This document shows, in pieces, positions 42,801 to 49,869 of a stretch of DNA of 64,000 nucleotides. The notes below the pieces were generated by a model. That model did not search any database. It was given only the letters and a program-made list of their open reading frames with translations, and was not told the DNA's origin. The position numbers and the translations under genes are program-made. The stretch is from NCBI GenBank assembly GCA_035566435.1, contig DATMRF010000144.1, positions 84,978-148,977 of the forward strand. Direction: 5' to 3'. The stretch's first letter is position 1. Each line of letters begins with the position of its first letter. This stretch comes from DATMRF01 sp035566435 (lineage in GTDB: Bacteria; Verrucomicrobiota; Verrucomicrobiia; Limisphaerales; UBA8199).

Positions 42801-43439
42801 GCCACGACGCAAGCCCAACCCGCGAAAGCAACCCTGGCCTCCCTGTGCGAAGGCCTCCGCGCGCGGAAACACCCCGACGCGGCGCGCGCCGCCGCCGCCG
42901 CCGCCAGCTACGAGGCCGCACAGCGCGACGAGTTCGGCCGGGAACACGACCACTTCAAACTCGTCGGCCAGGACAACATACGCCGCTACCTGCCGTGCGA
43001 AAACGTCCGCGTGCGCGTGCACGCTGACGACACGCCGTTCGAATTGTTCGCCCGGGTTTGCGCCGCGCACGTGGCCGGCTGCCGCGTAACGGTGAGTGTG
43101 CCGCCGGGTTCAACCTCACCCGCGGTTTCCGTGCTCGAAGAGCTGACTGAATCGTGGGCCGGCGACATCGAGTTCGTCGAGGAAACCGATGACCAACTCG
43201 CCACCGCGCTTCGTGCGCATCAGACCGACCGGGTCCGTTATGCGGCCGCGGACCGCGTTCCGGTGTCGGTGCTGCAAGCCGCGAACGAGGTCAATATTTG
43301 CGTCGCCAGCGTGCCGGTGTCCGGCGAGGGCCGGCTGGAATTGCTCTGGTACGTGCGCGAGCAGAGCGTCAGCACCGACTACCACCGTTACGGCAACCTC
43401 GGCCGGCGCGCCGGCGAACCCCGAGCCGAGGTGCTGTGA
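39801..43439 (+). CDS. putA: Bifunctional proline dehydrogenase / P5C dehydrogenase
   Basis: 1212 residues. The N-terminal half is the FAD-dependent proline dehydrogenase barrel (LVKGANMEMERAEASVRGW, MDVGVASHNLFDLAYGL, QFEMLEGMANQQRRAL). The second half is an aldehyde dehydrogenase that oxidises glutamate semialdehyde: SPWNFPIAIPCGGVAASLAA, general base in FAETGGKDA, catalytic Cys in AGQKCSATS, and PFGGMGKSVFGPGMKAGGP. About 200 extra C-terminal residues hold an inactive ALDH-like repeat typical of longer PutA types. No N-terminal DNA-binding ribbon-helix-helix is seen, so it should be enzymatic only. Converts proline to glutamate at the inner membrane. Confidence 0.9.
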   Translation: MEPLDLKQLLTEFRADPQSARPVTVQKALFLARRLQERATELQTPSEKRQQAELDRMLQTPSDKATLAQMTDQAFRTTNPHRAVEHLIHILDVQGVPRFFGPWDRTLMKGFQSFGAFAPGVALPLVKEHMQKETANVILPGEKEMVTYHLRERTREGVRMNVNFLGETILSEAESDRRLQQYLTGLQWPEIEVVSIKISTLYSQISPLAREHTVATLCDRLERLFRSADRARFTRPDGKVVPKFVYLDMEEYRDKELTAEAFIRTLDRPGLTQVRAGIALQSYVPDTFCTLLNLQAWARRRVAAGGGRITIRLVKGANMEMERAEASVRGWPQAPCKTKVETDANYKRMVHEVMKPGNLAAMDVGVASHNLFDLAYGLVLALEAGALDRVQFEMLEGMANQQRRALFELSRNLLLYAPACKKENFINAIGYLIRRLDENTGPENFLRHAFKIKVGTPEWQQLEKGFLASFDAITTVSGAPRRTQNRQLPPANPAALAHGWQHLNNEPDTDFALPQNGEWASQIIAKWQPLCGDRAAQIPLVIAGAEILEGRAVRKCLDPSRPGVVVGKYRPATADDVTRAVECAAADPDGWRNLAPRPRSEILGKVAQELRVARGNLMGAALADGGKTLPESDPEVSEAIDFLEFYRDVALRWQELPGLKARAKGVVVVVSPWNFPIAIPCGGVAASLAAGNTVILKPASDTVLVASELCQCFWRAGVSMNALQFVPCSGGKEGRKLVNHPHVNAVILTGGTATALAMFRDNPRLSLFAETGGKDATIVTAVSDRDQAIKHILHSAFSHAGQKCSATSLLLLQDEVYDDPAFRRALCEAAQSLKVGSAWELETKIGPLIRPPGGDLETALKVLEPGEEWALMPRTLEGNPNLWSPGIKYGVSPGSFTHLTEFFGPVLAVMRFELLSEAVALVNQTGYGLTSGLESLDEREWDYWKQHLRAGNLYINRVTTGAIVLRQPFGGMGKSVFGPGMKAGGPNYVAQFMDFTDVATATTQAQPAKATLASLCEGLRARKHPDAARAAAAAASYEAAQRDEFGREHDHFKLVGQDNIRRYLPCENVRVRVHADDTPFELFARVCAAHVAGCRVTVSVPPGSTSPAVSVLEELTESWAGDIEFVEETDDQLATALRAHQTDRVRYAAADRVPVSVLQAANEVNICVASVPVSGEGRLELLWYVREQSVSTDYHRYGNLGRRAGEPRAEVL

Positions 43440-43520
43440 AACGCGGCCATTTGAAAGTTGGCTTCCTCCCTGGAAACCGAATACGTTGCCCTGCACAGCA
43501 GTGAAGCAAGACCCAACCCT

Positions 43521-44885
43521 ATGAAAAGTCGCATCTTCTTCTGGGCCATTACCTCCGCCCTGGCCGGATTCCTCTTCGGCTTCGACACCGTCGTCATTTC
43601 GGGCGCGGAGCAGAAGATTCAAGCGCTGTGGGGCCTCAGCCCCGGGATACACGGTTTGGCCATGGCTTCGGCGCTCTACGGCACAGTGCTCGGCTCCTTG
43701 CTCGGCGGCTGGCCCACCGACCGCTTCGGCCGCAAGGCCACACTGGTCTGGATCGGCGCGCTCTACCTCCTGTCGGCTTTGGGTTGCGCCTTTGCAACGG
43801 GCGTTTCCACCTTCATCGCGGCGCGGTTTATCGGCGGCCTCGGAATCGGCATCTCCACCGTCGCCGCTCCCCTCTACATCTCGGAAATCTCCCCTCCGGC
43901 CTATCGCGGCCGCCTCGCCGGCATGTTCCAGTTTAATATCGTGTTCGGCATCCTGGTCGCCTTTGCCTCGAATTTTCTGCTCCGCGGCATCGGCGAAAAC
44001 GCCTGGCGTTGGATGCTCGGTGTCGCGGCGTTCCCGTCCATCGCATACACCGTTATGTGTTTCGCCCTCCCCGAAAGCCCGCGCTGGCTGCTCGGCAGGA
44101 AGGGCGACCGTCAGAAAGGTGTGCAGGTCCTCCGGCTGATCGAGCCCGAAGCCCCCGCGGACAAGATTGAGGCCGACGCGGATGAGATTATCGCCGCGTC
44201 CTCCGAACGGCGCACCTCGGCGCGCTTCTGGAACTGGCGGCTGCGCATCCCCATCCTGCTCGCGATTCTGATCGCTTTTTTCAACCAACTCTCGGGCATC
44301 AACGCGATCCTTTACTTCGCTCCGCGCATTTTCGAGCTGACCGGCCTGGGGGAGAAAGCCGCCCTCCTCCAATCCGTTGGCATCGGTGTGACCAATCTCA
44401 TCTTCACCTTCGTGGGCCTTTGGCTCATCGATCGGCTGGGCCGCCGGACGCTGCTTTTCATCGGCTCATTCGGCTACATCATCTCGCTGGGTCTCGTTGC
44501 CTGGGCCTTTTTCACACAACATTTCAGCGTCGTTCCGGCCTGCATCTTCGCCTTTATCGCCGCGCACGCGATCGGACAGGGCGCCGTGATTTGGGTGTTC
44601 ATCGCCGAAATCTTCCCGAACCGTCACCGCGCCGAAGGCCAGGCGCTCGGCAGCTTCACGCACTGGGTCTTTGCGGCGCTCTTGACAACCTTCTTCCCGA
44701 AGATGGTCACAGCTCTCCCGCCCGGTTACGTCTTCCTCTTCTTCTGCGGCATGATGGTCTTGCAGCTCATCTGGGTGAAAACCATGGTTCCTGAGACCAA
44801 GGGCGTTCCGTTGGAGAAAATCCAGGAGCGGCTGGGCCTGAGCGGGTTTCAGGAGACGAGTGCTGCGCTGGTCAATGACTTGTAA
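43521..44885 (+). CDS. MFS sugar transporter (sugar porter family)
   Basis: 454 residues from ATG 43521. Twelve helices with sugar porter signatures: GFLFGFDTVVISGAE, GGWPTDRFGRKA in loop 2-3, RFIGGLGIGISTVAAPLYISEI, PESPRWLL after helix 6, QLSGINAILYFAPRIF in helix 7, DRLGRRTLLF, and PETKG at the end of helix 12. Imports a hexose or pentose by proton symport; the exact sugar is unknown. Its last 14 nt overlap the convergent cytidylate-kinase-like gene. Confidence 0.88.
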   Translation: MKSRIFFWAITSALAGFLFGFDTVVISGAEQKIQALWGLSPGIHGLAMASALYGTVLGSLLGGWPTDRFGRKATLVWIGALYLLSALGCAFATGVSTFIAARFIGGLGIGISTVAAPLYISEISPPAYRGRLAGMFQFNIVFGILVAFASNFLLRGIGENAWRWMLGVAAFPSIAYTVMCFALPESPRWLLGRKGDRQKGVQVLRLIEPEAPADKIEADADEIIAASSERRTSARFWNWRLRIPILLAILIAFFNQLSGINAILYFAPRIFELTGLGEKAALLQSVGIGVTNLIFTFVGLWLIDRLGRRTLLFIGSFGYIISLGLVAWAFFTQHFSVVPACIFAFIAAHAIGQGAVIWVFIAEIFPNRHRAEGQALGSFTHWVFAALLTTFFPKMVTALPPGYVFLFFCGMMVLQLIWVKTMVPETKGVPLEKIQERLGLSGFQETSAALVNDL

Positions 44886-45588
44886 AGGACCTCCGCGCGG
44901 CTTCGGCGATCAAGCGCGCCGCGTCTTCGGGCGGGATGCGATCCGTGTTGACCACCAAATGGTACAGCAAGTCGTCGTCCAACCGGATATTGAAGTTCGA
45001 TTTCACGTATCGCTTGCGCCCGCGATCTTCCCTCTCCACAAACTTCGTGGCTGCCTCCGCCGTCCAGCCATTCTGCTTCTGCACCCGTTCGATTCGGCTG
45101 GCCAGCGAAGAAATTAAACGGACATGAAACACCCGCGGCATTCGCGACGCCACCACCGCCGCTCCACGGCCGATCAAGATCACGTGTCCCGCGTCCGCCA
45201 AATGCAAAATCGTCTCGGCGACTTTGGGCACCAGGACCCAGGATGGCGGGCGCAGCCCGAACAAATCATCCATCACGTCGTCGATGTAGGTGCGGCGGTC
45301 CTCCGGCATCTTCTCGGCCAGCGTCATGGGCAAGTGATGTTCTTCGAGCGCCAGTTCCACCAGTTGCCGGTCGAACACCGTCCACGCGCTGGCTCGCGGC
45401 GGTTCCGTTTCCTGAAGCAGCCGGGCAAGGCGTTCGGCGATTTCATGCGCGCCCGCCCCGGTTTGATGCGAAATCGTCAGCGCCGGACCGCCCCCCTGCG
45501 GGCGCGGACCGTCCAGACGCTCTTTCAGTTCACGGAATTGGCTGGCAACGAACGAACTGGATTTCTCAACAGCAACTTCCATTTTCAT
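44872..45588 (-). CDS. Cytidylate kinase-like family protein
   Basis: 238 residues. The pattern ALTISHQTGAGAHEIAERLAR stands where a Walker A should be but lacks the usual GxxGxGKS. FDRQLVELAL, HVILIGRGAAVVASRMPRVFHVRLISSLASRIERV and DRGRKRYVKSNFN match the cytidylate-kinase-like (AAA_26) family common in gut and soil bacteria, whose substrate is unknown. The N-terminal 30 residues are extra. Convergent overlap with the sugar transporter gene. Confidence 0.8.
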   Translation of the reverse strand: MKMEVAVEKSSSFVASQFRELKERLDGPRPQGGGPALTISHQTGAGAHEIAERLARLLQETEPPRASAWTVFDRQLVELALEEHHLPMTLAEKMPEDRRTYIDDVMDDLFGLRPPSWVLVPKVAETILHLADAGHVILIGRGAAVVASRMPRVFHVRLISSLASRIERVQKQNGWTAEAATKFVEREDRGRKRYVKSNFNIRLDDDLLYHLVVNTDRIPPEDAARLIAEAARRSFTSH

Positions 45589-45619
45589 AATAACGTTCTA
45601 TTATATCATGGATTCCGCC

Positions 45620-45665
45620 CCTGTCCGCCGGCATCCTCATCCTCGTTCTCTTCCTCATCCTCGGC
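45620..45665. repeat. TC-rich repeat tract
   Basis: Pyrimidine-rich tract of CATCCTC/CTTCCTC units upstream of the cytidylate-kinase-like gene. Same style as the tracts at 4909-4979 and 30385-30500. Confidence 0.45.
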
Positions 45666-45746
45666 CCCGGTTTTTACCCTTTATCCTTCATGCTTTACCC
45701 TTGGGCGTTCAGCCTTTCCTCCCACAACAGCCCGTGGCGCACCTCA

Positions 45747-45979
45747 TCACTTCCCATGAGCAAGCTGCTTGAGCAGGCGGGTGAGTCTCGGCCCCAGCCG
45801 CCTCAATTGCCGACCGCGCTGTGATGCCGGAGTTGCAGCCGCTCCGCCAACTCGCCCACGGTGACACAGTCGCGTCCGGGGAAACCCTGGATGGCCAACA
45901 GTGCCTGGTGCTGTTGCGGGGTCACGCCGGCAGCCTGCGCGGCCTGTTCGCTGAAATGAAGGAACTGGCGGAGCGCGTA
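45747..45979 (-). pseudogene. MarR-family regulator remnant
   Basis: Minus-strand reading from 45979 gives YALRQFLHFSEQAAQAAGVT, then PQQHQALLAIQGFPGR and TVGELAERLQLRHHSAVG, a typical MarR N-terminal half. It stops at 45803. In another frame the C-terminal end LGPRLTRLLKQLAHGK follows, ending at 45747. The recognition helix wing and the middle are missing and no start codon remains, so this is an internally deleted, frameshifted relic. Confidence 0.6.
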
Positions 45980-45985
45980 CCGGAA

Positions 45986-46285
45986 TCAGGGCAGCTCGTT
46001 GATTACCGGATTGTTCAGTGTGCCGATGTTTTCAATGTCGATGCTCAAGGTGTCGCCTGGCTTGAGCCAGTGTGGCGGCTTCTGCGCCATGCCGACGCCG
46101 TGGGGAGTGCCGGTGAGAATCACTGATCCCGGCAAAAGCGTCGTGCTGCCGCTGAGGAATTCAATCAACGTCGGGACGTCGAAAATCATGTCGCTCGTAT
46201 TCCAGTCCTGCATGACTTGGCCGTTCAGCACGGTGCGAATCTTCAACGCGTTCGGATTGGGGATTTCGTCTCGCGACCACGAACG
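45986..46285 (-). pseudogene. FAH-family hydrolase, C-terminal remnant
   Basis: About 98 codons from SRDEIPNPNALKIRTVLNG to the stop, including DWNTSDMIFDVPTLIEFLS, GSVILTGTPHGVG and KPGDTLSIDIENIGTLNNPV. This is the last third of fumarylacetoacetate-hydrolase-like enzymes, such as 2,4-diketo-3-deoxy-L-fuconate hydrolase. The N-terminal two thirds with the metal-binding Glu/Glu/Asp are missing, so no activity is expected. It is fused out of frame to the SDR remnant upstream. This would have been the last enzyme of the adjacent fucose pathway. Confidence 0.8.
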
Positions 46286-46599
46286 GCGTTTCGACACGTC
46301 CAGGACAGATACAATTGAACCGGACCCTCGTGTGCGAGTGATCCAGCGCCGGTGCTTTGGTCATTCCGACAATAGCAAATTTGGTCGTCGTGTACGCAAG
46401 CGCGCAATCCGCCTCGCCGGCCACATCCAGCTAAACGAATTGTCCGCCGATGCGTTCGGCAACGGCTCGGCCATTAGCCTCGTCGCGCTCCGCGATCCGG
46501 ACCGTTGCTGCGGCCTGGGCTTACGTTTCTGCGATGGCCGCGCCGATTCCGGAAGCGCCCCCCGGTGAGCAGCGTCGTTTTCTTACGCAGGCTAAACAC
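46286..46599 (-). pseudogene. SDR dehydrogenase remnant (frameshift, two stops, deletions)
   Basis: Minus-strand reading from a GTG at 46599 gives FSLRKKTTLLTGG, then a run of six G causes a frameshift; the shifted frame reads ASGIGAAIAET, TAA stop, AQAAATVRIAERDEANGRAV, a further TAG stop, LDVAGEADCALAYTTTKFAI and FNCICPGRVETPFV. The order TGGASGIG then YTTTK identifies a short-chain dehydrogenase, but about 85-90 residues including the NNAG segment are deleted and the C-terminus is replaced by FAH sequence. Probably a former 2-keto-3-deoxy-L-fuconate dehydrogenase, judging by neighbours. Confidence 0.75.
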
Positions 46600-47443
46600 G
46601 ATAGATCCTTTCTGCGTTGGTTCGGAAGAGTTGAACTTGCTCTTGCTCTTTCGAGAAGGGTATCAGCGTCTGGACGGTCCCCACCCACCGCGGGTAACTC
46701 GTGGCAAGGGTCATTACCGGCCAGTCGCTCCCGAATATCAGTCGCTCCGGACCGAAGCTCGCAAACGCTTGCTTCAGATACCGCGCCAGTTCGGTTGGTT
46801 TCCAATCGTGCCAATCGGCCTCCGTGGTGAGCCCGGAGATTTTGGCCACAACATTGGGGAGTGCCGCGAGTTGCTCCAAATCTCTTGCCCACGACTGAAA
46901 GTGATGGTTGCGCACATCAGGTTTGCCAAGATGGTCGAGAACAAAAATAACTTCCGGAACGCGGCGCGCCAGCTCAGTTGCAGACGGCAATTGCTCGTGG
47001 CGAATGCACACATCAAAGGTGAACCCAAACTCCGCAAGAAGCCTCACGCCCTCAATAAGCTCAGGCCGCAGGCAGAACTCCTTGTCCGATTCAGCCTGCA
47101 AGTTTCGCCGCACGCCCTTCACGAGCGGGCGGCTCGCCAAAGCTACCAGGTCAGCGCGAGCCGCATCTCCGCGTTCCAGCGATGCATGGGCAACGATGCC
47201 CTTCAACCGAGGCTCGCTTATTGCCAGAGTGGAAATCCAATCCACTTCCGCCAGGCTCTGCGCGGGTTCACAGCCACACTCTACAAAAATCAATTTGCTG
47301 ATGTCTGCGGACGCGCTGGCGACGGCGAAGTCCTCCGGCTGAAAGGTCCGGTCGAGCGCGGGTAGCCCATCAAGCCACGCGTAACGAAACTGCGTGGGCT
47401 TCCACAAATGCACGTGCGAATCAACGATGGGCGAAACACTCAT
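46592..47443 (-). CDS. Amidohydrolase-family lactonase (L-fucono-lactonase type)
   Basis: 283 residues, amidohydrolase_2 family. Metal motif DSHVHLW at the N-terminus, CIRHEQLPSATEL, FVLDHLGKPD, and FGSDWPVM with the catalytic Asp. The family hydrolyses sugar lactones such as L-fucono-1,5-lactone and L-rhamnono-lactone. It lies 3 nt downstream of the fuconate dehydratase gene in a seven-gene fucose set, so it most likely opens the lactone formed by the dehydrogenase. Intact, although the next gene is decayed. Confidence 0.82.
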   Translation of the reverse strand: MSVSPIVDSHVHLWKPTQFRYAWLDGLPALDRTFQPEDFAVASASADISKLIFVECGCEPAQSLAEVDWISTLAISEPRLKGIVAHASLERGDAARADLVALASRPLVKGVRRNLQAESDKEFCLRPELIEGVRLLAEFGFTFDVCIRHEQLPSATELARRVPEVIFVLDHLGKPDVRNHHFQSWARDLEQLAALPNVVAKISGLTTEADWHDWKPTELARYLKQAFASFGPERLIFGSDWPVMTLATSYPRWVGTVQTLIPFSKEQEQVQLFRTNAERIYRV

Positions 47444-47446
47444 GGA

Positions 47447-48673
47447 TCATGCGGGTTTCAAATCGCAGGTTGCACCGGCTTGCTGCGGCGTGCGATAAGC
47501 GCCGCCCTCGACCAGGCAGGGATGAACGAAGTGTTCACGCAAATGCGGAATGTGTTCGAGAAAGACCACTTCGTGTCCGAGCGCGATGTGGTTAAACAAG
47601 ACCAGGTGCTGATGCAATTGTCCCATGTCCCCAACATGCGGAACGACCGGCACGCCAAACTTCCGGCACAGCAGGCTTACGGTAATGAATTCGCTCACGC
47701 CTGCCACGCGCACGGCATCGACTTGAATGAAGCCCGCGCAACCCGTCTGCAAATAATTCTTAAAGACGACGCGATTCGGGACGTGCTCGCCCAGCGCGAG
47801 TTTCGTCGGAGCGATGGCGTCGGCGAGCGTCTTGTGCCCAAGCACGTCGTCGGGATGCGTAGGCTCCTCAATCCAGAATGGATGTATGGCTCCCAATTTC
47901 CGGCAGATATCGAGCGCTTGCGGCAAAGTCCATTGCTGGTTCGCATCCACCATCACCCGGGCCTGTTCCCCGGCAGCTTCGCGGACAATTCCGGCGCGGC
48001 GCAGGTCGCGCGCGAAGTCGCGAGAGCCGACCTTGAGTTTCATCGCCGTGAAACCGTTGGCAATCGCGCGTTTGCAGTTCTCGCGGACCTGTTCGTCGCC
48101 GTAGTTGAACCAACCGACCGAGGTGTCGTACCCGGGATAGCCCGTCTTCAACACCATCTCGCGCGACTGACGTGTTGTCCGGTGTTGGCGAAGCATCGCC
48201 AGCGCTTGCGCTGCCGTGAGCTCGTCCTCCAGGTAGGAGAGGTCGAGTGTGGCGACGATTTGTTCGGGCAACAGATCCAGCAGCAGTTTCCAAAGCGGCA
48301 CGCCGTTGGTCTTGGCCCAGAGGTCCCAACAGGCATTCGTCACAGAGGACAGCGCGAGCTGCACCACCCCCTTGTGCGGACCCAGCCAGCGGAACTGCTG
48401 CTCGTCAGCCATTGCTCGCTGCCTGGCTCCGAAATCGGCCATGACCTCCTCGATGGGCCGGCCCAGGAGGCGTTGCGCATAAAACCTCGCTGCTTCGCAG
48501 ACAAGTTGATTGCCTTCGCCCAGCGTGAAGGCCAATCCGACTCCCATCCGGCCGCGGTCGTCCCGCAGTTCCGTGACGGCATATGAATAAACCGGGTCCC
48601 GATGAATCGCATCGCTGCCGTGCCCGTGGCCGATTGCAAACCGCGCGTCGCGAGTCGAAACACTCTGAATCAT
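47447..48673 (-). CDS. Enolase-superfamily L-fuconate dehydratase
   Basis: 408 residues. Catalytic residues in the order expected for the mandelate-racemase/fuconate-dehydratase group: KxK in AMKLKVG (about 212 and 214), metal ligands Asp about 243 (MVDANQQW), Glu about 269 (WIEEPTHPDD) and Glu about 296 (LALGEHVPN), and His about 346 in VVPHVGDMGQ. The N-terminus with DGSDAIHRDPVYSYAV-like sequence resembles human ENOSF1 and bacterial FucD. Dehydrates L-fuconate to 2-keto-3-deoxy-L-fuconate. Operonic with the lactonase and SDR genes. Confidence 0.85.
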   Translation of the reverse strand: MIQSVSTRDARFAIGHGHGSDAIHRDPVYSYAVTELRDDRGRMGVGLAFTLGEGNQLVCEAARFYAQRLLGRPIEEVMADFGARQRAMADEQQFRWLGPHKGVVQLALSSVTNACWDLWAKTNGVPLWKLLLDLLPEQIVATLDLSYLEDELTAAQALAMLRQHRTTRQSREMVLKTGYPGYDTSVGWFNYGDEQVRENCKRAIANGFTAMKLKVGSRDFARDLRRAGIVREAAGEQARVMVDANQQWTLPQALDICRKLGAIHPFWIEEPTHPDDVLGHKTLADAIAPTKLALGEHVPNRVVFKNYLQTGCAGFIQVDAVRVAGVSEFITVSLLCRKFGVPVVPHVGDMGQLHQHLVLFNHIALGHEVVFLEHIPHLREHFVHPCLVEGGAYRTPQQAGATCDLKPA

Positions 48674-48681
48674 AAACCTGT

Positions 48682-49452
48682 TCAGCGCCGATAACCGAGT
48701 TCGGCTCCGCCGCTCACGTGCATAATGTGGCCGGTGATAAAGCGCGCTTTGTCCGAAAGCAGGAAGACGCAGGCATCGGCGATCACCATGCTGTCCGGGC
48801 AGTAACCCAGCGGGTGTATTTTATCCAGGTAACGTTCGGCAGATTTTGGATCAGGCTGTTCGGAACACCATTGGCGCAACATCGGCGTCCACACGCCCGC
48901 AGGGCATACCGCATTCACGCGGATGCCGTATTTGGCATAGTCCAGCGCCATGGATTTCGTCAGCGCGTTCAAGCCGCCCTTGGTCGCCGTGTAGGCGGCG
49001 TGGAGTTCCTGGCCGATGACGCCGACCAGACTCGACGTGTTGAGAATGCAGCCCCTGGTCGCCGACAGCGCCTGAAACGCATGGCGCGTCGTGTGGAGCA
49101 CGCCCTTCAAATTCACATCGAATATCGCACTCCATTCGGCGTCCGTAGTATCGTGAATGGCTTTGCAAGGCGAGGAAATGCCGGCGTTGTTGTGAACCGC
49201 ATCCAGGCGGCCAAAATGTTTCAGGGCTTTTCCCACCGCAGCCTTCACCTCCGCATTGCGAGTGACATCGCAAACGAGCCCCATGTGTTCCGGACCAAGC
49301 TCCGCCGCGACCGCTTCGGTTCCGTCCCGCTCGCGCGCGATGACCACTATTCTGGCGCCTTCATCAGCGTACGCTTTGGCACAGTCGCGGCCAATTCCGC
49401 AAGACCCACCGGTCAGAAAGATGACTTTGTCCTTGAGAAGCCGAGTGCTCAT
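48682..49452 (-). CDS. SDR-family dehydrogenase (candidate L-fucose dehydrogenase)
   Basis: 256 residues from ATG 49452, overlapping the mutarotase stop (ATGA). Classical SDR: TGGSCGIG nucleotide loop at 15-22, NNAG at 88-91, SS at 140-141, YTATK at 154-158, and C-terminal ITGHIMHVSGGAELGYR. In the oxidative fucose route an SDR converts L-fucose to fuconolactone, and a second one oxidises 2-keto-3-deoxy-fuconate. This is the only intact one here, so either step is possible. The other SDR copy at 46286 is dead. Confidence 0.82.
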   Translation of the reverse strand: MSTRLLKDKVIFLTGGSCGIGRDCAKAYADEGARIVVIARERDGTEAVAAELGPEHMGLVCDVTRNAEVKAAVGKALKHFGRLDAVHNNAGISSPCKAIHDTTDAEWSAIFDVNLKGVLHTTRHAFQALSATRGCILNTSSLVGVIGQELHAAYTATKGGLNALTKSMALDYAKYGIRVNAVCPAGVWTPMLRQWCSEQPDPKSAERYLDKIHPLGYCPDSMVIADACVFLLSDKARFITGHIMHVSGGAELGYRR

Positions 49453-49865
49453 GGCAGGAAGAAAACCTCCTTTGTATCCGCCCAAATCCTTCCGGCAGCG
49501 GCGGCGTCCGGCAGGGGCAACTGACACGGGTCGGTTTCTTTCCACCAACGTTGCGTTTCCGGATCCGCTGCCATCCGTTTCATGTCCGCATCGAAGTTCG
49601 TGCCGGTGTATTCGAGATACGCGAACAGATAGAGATGGCCGTCGATCTCGCGTTCGTGAATGGAAAAATTCCGGATGTGGCAAGCTTTGATTTGCTTCAA
49701 CACACTCGGCCACGGATGGGCATGGAGTTGACGATAGTAATCGGCCTTCTGAGGCTGGAGGCCGGTCACCGAGGAGTAACGCTGCGGCGCTCGCTGGGTC
49801 GCACAACCCGTGAGGCATGCCGCCACAACGAGATAAAAAACAGTTTTCAGGATATTGCGTTTCAT
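49449..49865 (-). CDS. Exported lipoprotein L-rhamnose/L-fucose mutarotase (DUF718)
   Basis: 138 residues. The last 105 match the RhaM/DUF718 mutarotase fold: LQPQKADYYRQLHAHPW, NFSIHEREIDGHLYLFAYLEY, and MAADPETQRWWKETDPCQ. Unusually, a signal peptide with a lipobox (VVAACLTGC, Cys about 21) precedes it, so it should be a membrane-anchored lipoprotein rather than cytoplasmic. It would interconvert sugar anomers in the periplasm between the fucosidase and the symporter. Its stop overlaps the SDR start. Confidence 0.8.
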   Translation of the reverse strand: MKRNILKTVFYLVVAACLTGCATQRAPQRYSSVTGLQPQKADYYRQLHAHPWPSVLKQIKACHIRNFSIHEREIDGHLYLFAYLEYTGTNFDADMKRMAADPETQRWWKETDPCQLPLPDAAAAGRIWADTKEVFFLP

Positions 49866-49869
49866 TGCG

